Positions 57,907 to 64,000 of a stretch of DNA of 64,000 nt are shown piece by piece. This DNA is from Imbricaverruca yamaguchii (Eukaryota > Arthropoda > Thecostraca > Neoverrucidae): positions 2,458,501-2,522,500 of the forward strand of contig JAOTOL010001638.1 in assembly GCA_034440575.1 (NCBI GenBank), given 5' to 3'. The notes under the pieces are model-generated. The model made no database searches and was not told where the DNA came from. It worked only from the letters and a program-made list of their open reading frames with translations. The position numbers and the translations under genes are program-made. The first letter of the stretch is position 1; every line of letters starts with the position of its first letter.

Positions 57907-59482
57907 CGCGCCGCGTACACCGCCGACGACCCTCTTCTGCCGCGCCGCGTACGGCACCGACGACCCTCTTCTGCCGCGCCGCGTACGGCACCGACGACCC
58001 TCTTCTGCCGCGCCGCGTACACCGCCGACGACCCTCTTCTGCCGCGCCGCGTACACCGCCGACGACCCTCTTCTGCCGCGCCGCGTACACCGCCGACGAC
58101 CCTCTTCTGCCGCGCCGCGTACGGCACCGACGACCCTCTTCTGCCGCGCCGCGTACGCCACCGACGACCCTCTTCTGCCGCGCCGCGTACGCACGCGACC
58201 CTCTTCTGCCGCGCCGCGTACGGCACCGACGACCCTCTTCTGCCGCGCCGCTACGCCACCGACGACCCTCTTCTGCCGCGCCGCATACGCACCGACGACC
58301 CTCTTCTGCCGCGCCGCTGCCGCGCCGCGTACGTCACCGACGACCCTCTTCTGCCGCGCCGCATACGCCACCGACGACCCTCTTCTGCCGCGCCGCGTAC
58401 GCCGCCGACGACCCTCTTCTGCCGCGCCGCGTACGGCACCGACGACCCTCTTCTGCCGCGCCGCGTACGCCACCGACGACCCTCTTCTGCCGCGCCGCGT
58501 ACGCCACCGACGACCCTCTTCTGCCGCGCCGCGTACGTCACCGACGACCCTCTTCTGCCGCGCCGCGCCGCGTACGCCACCGACGACTCTTCTCCCCGAG
58601 ACCCTCTTCTGCCGCGCCGCGTACGGCACCGACGACCCTCTTCTGCCGCGCCGCATACGCCACCGACGACCCTCTTCTGCCGCGCCGCGTACGGCACCGA
58701 CGACCCTCTTCTGCCGCGCCGCGATACGTCACCACGACCTTCTGCCGCGCCGCATACGCCACCGACGACCCTCTTCTGCCGCGCCGCGTACGCCACCGAC
58801 GACCCTCTTCTGCCGCGCCGCGTACGCCACCGACGACCCTCTTCTGCCGCGCCGCGTACGTCACCGACGACCCTCTTCTGCCGCGCCGCGTACGCCACCG
58901 ACGACCCTCTTCTGCCGCGCCGCGTACGCCACCGACGACCCTCTTCTGCCGCGCCGCGTACGCCACCGACGACCCTCTTCTGCCGCGCCGCGTACGTCAC
59001 CGACGACCCTCTTCTGCCGCGCCGCGTACGTCACCGACGACCCTCTTCTGCCGCGCCGCATACGCCACCGACGACCCTCTTCTGCCGCGCCGCGTACGCC
59101 ACCGACGACCCTCTTCTGCCGCGCCGCGTACGCCACCGACGACCCTCTCTGCCGCGCCTACCGACGACCCTCTTCTGCCGCGCCGCGTACGCGCCGACGA
59201 CCCTCTTCTGCCGCGCCGATACGCCACCGACGACCCTCTTCTGCCGCGCCACCTTTGCCGCGCCGCTACGCCACCGACGACCCTCTTCTGCCGCGCCGCG
59301 TACGCCACCGACGACCCTCTTCTGCCGCGCCGCGTACGTCACCGACGACCCTCTTCTGCCGCGTCGCTACGCCACATTGCGCCACCGACGACCCTCTTCT
59401 GCCGCGCCGCGTACGCCACCGACGACCCTCTTCTGCCGCGCCACGTACGCCACCGACGACCCTCTTTCGCCGCGCCTCACTT
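57907..59482. repeat. 34-bp GC-rich minisatellite, about 46 units
   Basis: Unit cgcgtacgccaccgacgacc followed by ctcttctgccgcgc. The main variants are tacggc, tacgtc, tacacc and catacgcc at one spot, interleaved along the array, and scattered units have deletions of one to ten bases (for example near 58190, 58725, 59150, 59245 and 59375). As 34 is one more than a multiple of three, each frame reads the same three phrases in turn (TTLFCRAAY, DDPLLPRR, RPSSAAPRT), so three units give 34 codons and several frames stay open for 580 to 690 codons. These open frames are artefacts of a stop-free unit. Confidence 0.97.
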
Positions 59483-59900
59483 CCACTGCCGTCGATCGTT
59501 GGGCCGGAACGGGGCCACGGCTAGCGCCGGCCGGGCCGGGCCGGCCGCGGTCTGCTACATTCGTGGCGCTGCCGAGACTGCAGTGGCGCGGCCGTTGCCG
59601 TGCCGGGCCCACGGCAACCTGGACGACGTCCCGTGCCGCTCCTGTCGACCCAACTGTGACGGCTATTTCCGTACACACGGCGGCGCCGGCACACCTTGTA
59701 CTGATTCCCGGCGCGCACGGGCAGGCGCTTGACGAAAGCAACAACAATGAGTGGACACCCGGCGAAGGCCGCCGCCACTGCGCAAACGGTCTCGGCCGAC
59801 CACGTCCAGCTGGTGTTGCATGCTCGCGTACCCGCGCAAGATTAAAACCAGCACGAAGGTCTGATTTGATGGGTGGTGCAATATGCATGCCTGTGTGAGT
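59483..59900. other. CpG-rich unique segment after the minisatellite
   Basis: About 400 bp, very GC- and CpG-rich, with overlapping open frames on both strands that simply extend those of the array. Could be a CpG island; no protein family recognised. Confidence 0.4.
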
Positions 59901-62129
59901 GGAGGCGACATAGTTATGCAGCAGGATTGGTTCCACTGACGGCGCGTTGTTACCGCACCACTTTCTCTTGCACCTTACTATGGACTGATGGGCTGCCACG
60001 TGGGGTTAGATAACATTTACGTCCATTCTCTTTATGGTCTTGCAATACTTCACCATTGTCCCTTGAATGTCACTGTGCATTATAACTGTATTGCACGTGA
60101 TTTGCTTAGCGTTTGGATTACAATTTCGTCGGCTAGCTTTAGCCATGTTGAGAAGATGAGATAAAGGGAATTGTGAAAATAGTTCGGCGTGCAAGGTAAC
60201 TAGGACGCTCGACGGAACTTGACAGTATTAATGTGTGTGATTTGTGTGTGTCAAATTAAGTGAGAAGTTCTCAGAGTGCCTTCTTGCATGTGGTTCATCC
60301 GCGTCATTCTTATATACCAAACTTTAATGAATGAGAAACGCGCATTGATATCGACTTAATAACCATCATCAAAGTATCAAGTTGACACAGTCGAATATTG
60401 CACGGGATTCGAATGTTTAAGAAGGTTATGTGCACATTATTGCAATGTGGTGGTGTTATGGGCTTTGAATGTGCAAGGTCCAATGTGCATCTATGGTTGC
60501 TGGGGTGTCGGAGCCGTACCCCCTTGACTGGGCCTCTGAACAGCCCCTCCCCCTCTTGGCTGCGCCCCTGGACTCCCAGATGCAACGATAGCATTAAGGA
60601 GACAAATTAGTGACATAGATCCTCATCGTGATAACACCTTCATAAAGAACACATAAAAACCACTACAAAAACATTGCAACCCTAGGTCGTCTGTTGCATT
60701 GTAGCGAAACCAAGTTTTTGAACCATTGCAGTTCCCACTCCGAATTGGGGTGAATTTGCTGACCCTTTCTCCACTGTTCTACGGAAATAATTCACACGTT
60801 TTTATTTGGAACATTCAACACGAACTCTGGTGTCAATTCGCGTTGTGCATGATGGGTGTAAAATGTGATGGCCGTCATTACTACCTGTCGATTAAGATGA
60901 GGGAGCAAACAGAGGAGGCTACCCCTGTCTGTTTTTTTTGGCCCGAGGAATTTTTCTGCTGATTTCCTCATCGATCTGCGTCATCGACGTCCAGGCGTTT
61001 TGCATAGACCCGGGCTATTGAGCCGCTTGTTGTGTTGTTGGCCAGTGGTTGGCATTCCGCACGCACGTGGGTAGTATTTTGCGCCGTGCTCTTGCCTTGA
61101 AGCAGGAGAAAGGGATCGTTTTTGCGCTGCGTTTCGACGTGATCTGCCGTATTTGCCGACGGCTGTGTGCATGCGTCCATTATTAGACACGGCAGACCGT
61201 CCAGCGTACCGCAGCGCGTCGGACACCCGGACTCGGGCAGAGGCAATTCCTTGCACGAGGATGATTGTGTTAGTTAGTCACTTGAGATTTTGCGCACATC
61301 CGTACCGGTATGCGTCAGTCCCTACATCTGCAGACAATCCCCCGACATCTGCAGAAAGGTCAAGCCTTTCGTAAAATATGTGTCAAATCAGCTAAAGTGG
61401 ACATGCTTGAGGAACAGCCGTCTGCATGCATGCATGCTCAGTGGAGCCAGACAAACCGGAGTTGCTGTTTTTAAGTCGAGTCTGCCTCACGGACACGGAT
61501 GTTTGTTGACGCGGTCTGAAAACGTCTCATTCACAATGTAGTATTTGCAATTCCTTGGATCGTAGCAATTGATTATCAGCGGAGATACCTTGGTGTATGC
61601 ACTTCCGTTCAGTTCTGACAGCTATGTCACTGACTAGTGGAGTATTTATAAGTTTGTAGAAGTAACATTATGAAAAGCATAATGAAACGAATCAAACAAT
61701 CAATCAACAATCTTTATCAATCATCGACAGTCAACAAATTAAACAAAGCAAAAGAACATCAAACAACGTAGTAACACCCTACATGGGATATAGCCTGTTT
61801 AACGCCTCACTGAAAGCCTTCACTGTTGGAGGAAAACACCACGCGCACCGTCCTGTGTTTATCTCGAAGGCTGACGTGGTCCGTGATCAGATAAGAGTGC
61901 GGCTTTCGGATTTAAATCACAGTGATGAGTATTTGCAAGCGGGTAATTGTTGTACGTGTTTTGTCGAGATGCGCTGCAGCAAGCACCGATGGCCGACCGT
62001 GGGGAATCTGCGCAGGCGCGCAGTGGGTTGGTGGCATGCATTATTGGGTGTGTGAAGGCCTCCCACCGAGTACTTGTGCACCTGGAAATGCTGGGCCGCA
62101 GCGGTTCGGTTGTTCGCTGATTGACAATT
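59901..62129. other. No recognisable gene
   Basis: About 2.2 kb of mixed sequence. A direct repeat of acatctgcag occurs near 61325-61355 and a tcaatca-rich stretch near 61690-61735. Nothing coding is supported. Confidence 0.4.
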
Positions 62130-62530
62130 CGGGGAGGAAGAGGGCGAGAGAGAGAGACGAAGAGAGAAGGGAAGGAAAGAGAAAAGAGAAAACAAGAAAA
62201 AGAGAAAAAGGGAAAAGAGAAGAAAAAAAAGAGAAAAAGAGAAAGACAAGAAGACAAAAAGACGAATAGACAAAAATTGAAAAAGAGAAAATGACAAAAA
62301 GAGAAAGGGAGAAAGATGGAGAGAAAGAGAGAAAGAGATAAAGAGCGAAAGAGCGAAGGAGAGAAAAGGGGAAAAGGAGAAAAGGAGAGAAATATAAAAT
62401 ATGAAAGAGAAAAAGAGAAAAAAGAAAAAGATTAAAGGAAAAGAAGAGAAAGTAGAGACATGGAAAAGAGAGAGCAAGAGAGAGAGGGGGAGAGAGAGGG
62501 AGAGAGAGAGGGAGAGAGAGAGGGAGGGAT
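62130..62530. repeat. Polypurine (GA-rich) tract, about 400 bp
   Basis: The plus strand is almost wholly A and G: gagaaag, gagaaaa and gagagag phrases with few pyrimidines, ending in regular gagagaggga units. Phe/Ser/Leu-rich minus frames are artefacts. Confidence 0.96.
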
Positions 62531-62639
62531 AGAAAGACGACAGGCACCTCTCCTCGACACCATTTTGTTCTGTGCAATGCCATGACCGGCGGGTCGTGAC
62601 CTTCTATATCCGCCGTGTGCTTAAATCGATGAGCGAATC

Positions 62640-63170
62640 CGCCTCCACTGCAGCCCGCCAGCCGGCTCGTTCTCAATTAGTCATTTGCAACGCTTTCACG
62701 CTCGACTGTCGTCTCTCCGACTCGTGTCCCGGCTCGATGGCCGACGGCGAGCGGCTCCCGAGTCGGCGCTGCGTATCGCGACGTGCCAGTGCCGACATGC
62801 CCTGGCCGGCCCATACCACACCGAGCGGCGACCTCACAGAGCGGCGGGGGTACGCACAAGTAGAGGAACCGCCGACGGTCTGCCGCACACCCGTGCAACG
62901 GCGGCGGTGTGCAGGCAGAGCCGCGCCGACCATCCGCCACGCGCTCGCGCGCTTTACGATGCGGCAACATCCTGCTTCTCGCCAGTCGCGGGAGCGTGCA
63001 TGCATGCGGGCGCATTGCTGCTCCGGCGATGTGGTGCAGTGCGTCCGCACCGAGAGGCTGCGGTAGCTATTCGGGTGGCGTCCCACGGGTAACCACGTGG
63101 GTGGCCACATGGGTGTGACGGCGCGACGGCCAGAGCCTCGTGACACGCCACCTGGGGCACCTTCGTCGAC
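62640..63170. other. CpG-rich island with open frames on both strands
   Basis: About 530 bp. Open frames include 62572-63066 (plus) and 63254-62673 (minus). Dense CG dinucleotides make stops rare. Might be a promoter or exon island; no recognisable domain in any frame. Confidence 0.35.
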
Positions 63171-63700
63171 GGAGCGAAGACATGTGTCGGCTATATGGCT
63201 AGCCGCACTGAAAGTTGTCTGTGCCACATACTCAGTGCAACTTCGCACGAACATCCAAAGTGCGACTCATGTTTGACGCCCATCTCGGCGTATTTCGACC
63301 GTCGTTAACTACTGTTGTATGAATGCTGCGGCTCGCATCGCTGGCACGGCCGTTGACTTCGCCTGTTGGTCCGAGTGGCGGCTGCACCGTGACACCATTG
63401 GTCGTGGGACATGGTACCCGGCCGAAGCCTGACCGTGACGCACCGGGCAGTTACTCGCACGTGGCATCCATACTAAGCTGTTGTCAACATATGTTGGGAT
63501 GGTAAGCTCCTTGCTGCATTACCATTACTTGATCGCTGTTTGACCATATGCATCCGTCGTGTATCTATCAAAACAGCCATTGTGCACAGCGGGAATGTTA
63601 TCGCGTAAGCAACAAAATGTCCCGCCAAGCGATTGCCACATTCCCCCGCTACTGCGCAATAAGCTGGCATTCGGCGAGCGGAAGACTCGCTCCGACTCCA
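63171..63700. other. No gene seen
   Basis: Ordinary sequence leading to the terminal array. Confidence 0.4.
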
Positions 63701-63714
63701 CCCAGCGGGCAGGG

Positions 63715-64000
63715 GGGAGGGGTGGTCGGCGGTCTGACAAGCTGGTCCGACGTGGAAGTCCAGGCCGTGCTCATGCTACGACACCGCAGGACTGGTCAGG
63801 GTGGCGGGGTGGCGGTCTGACAAGCTGGTCTGACGTGGAAGTCCAGGCCGTGCTCATGCTACGACACCGCAGGACTGGTCAGGGTGGCGGGGTGGCGGTC
63901 TGACAAGCTGGTCTGACGTGGAAGTCCAGGCCGTGCTCATGCTACGACACCGCAGGACTGACCGGGGGGGGGCGTGGCGGTCTGACAAGCTGGTCTGACG
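63715..64000. repeat. 83-bp minisatellite, at least three units, cut by the window end
   Basis: The phrase gacaagctggtc recurs at 63736, 63819, 63902 and 63984 (steps 83, 83, 82). Units include gtggaagtccaggccgtgct and acaccgcaggactg. Units two and three are almost identical, so amplification is recent. The array continues past 64000. Confidence 0.96.

Noticed and set aside
57829..59898. Open frame of 689 codons (Arg/Pro-rich) and its 582-codon companion
   Set aside because: Both lie over the 34-bp minisatellite; the stop-free unit and frame rotation explain them fully.
61917..62676. Phe/Ser/Leu-rich membrane-like open frames on the minus strand
   Set aside because: They read the complement of a polypurine tract; hydrophobicity is a composition effect.

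Overview
This is a gene-poor, repeat-dominated stretch of an animal nuclear genome, most likely a marine or other non-vertebrate bilaterian. Pointers are a CR1-type LINE with an esterase-like tail upstream of its endonuclease, a mariner element, a hAT foldaway element with an 8-bp target duplication, two families of TTAA-flanked non-autonomous elements, a tRNA-derived SINE with a short repeated tail, an encoded tRNA-Val without CCA, and very long microsatellites and minisatellites. The SINE tail is reminiscent of gastropod SINEs, but I cannot fix the phylum from this window. Nothing prokaryotic, viral or CRISPR-like is present.

Layout. 1-5.2 kb is mostly featureless and ends in a broken LINE reverse-transcriptase relic (about 4.3-5.2 kb). 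5.2-7.9 kb is a decayed GC-rich short-period repeat split by a TTAA element (family P2). 8.98-11.2 kb holds two copies of a second TTAA family (P1) head-to-head. 11-21 kb has weak tandem duplications and two adjoining minisatellites. 21.2-22.5 kb is a dead mariner that abuts a 0.54-kb TG/TGCG tract. 23.6-29.4 kb carries a 36-bp minisatellite, a 70-bp array, a third P1 copy and a hAT-like element. 30.0-33.3 kb is a dead, 5'-truncated CR1-like LINE inserted into another decayed repeat, followed by a truncated P1 copy. 36-43 kb has an inverted pair of dispersed repeats that encloses a 57-bp minisatellite with long open frames, a SINE, one convincing signal-peptide exon (40399-40527, minus) and a fifth P1 copy. 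44.4 kb carries tRNA-Val(AAC). 46.9-48.0 kb is an old satellite of about 280-bp units. 50.6-53.9 kb has an inverted pair of another dispersed repeat flanking a second P2 copy and a LINE relic. 55.4 kb is a 167-bp palindrome. 56.7-64 kb is 16-bp, 34-bp and 83-bp arrays plus polypyrimidine and polypurine tracts.

Function. The only likely expressed units I can support are the tRNA and the single secreted-protein first exon; every long open frame elsewhere lies in a minisatellite, where lack of stops is expected from composition and unit length. There is no set of genes that work together here. I found no previously undescribed biochemical system. The most interesting material is structural: the TTAA families and their shared asymmetric termini, the internal TTAA-joined duplication carried by both P2 copies, the close inverted P1 pair, and the large palindromic or non-B-DNA-forming tracts.
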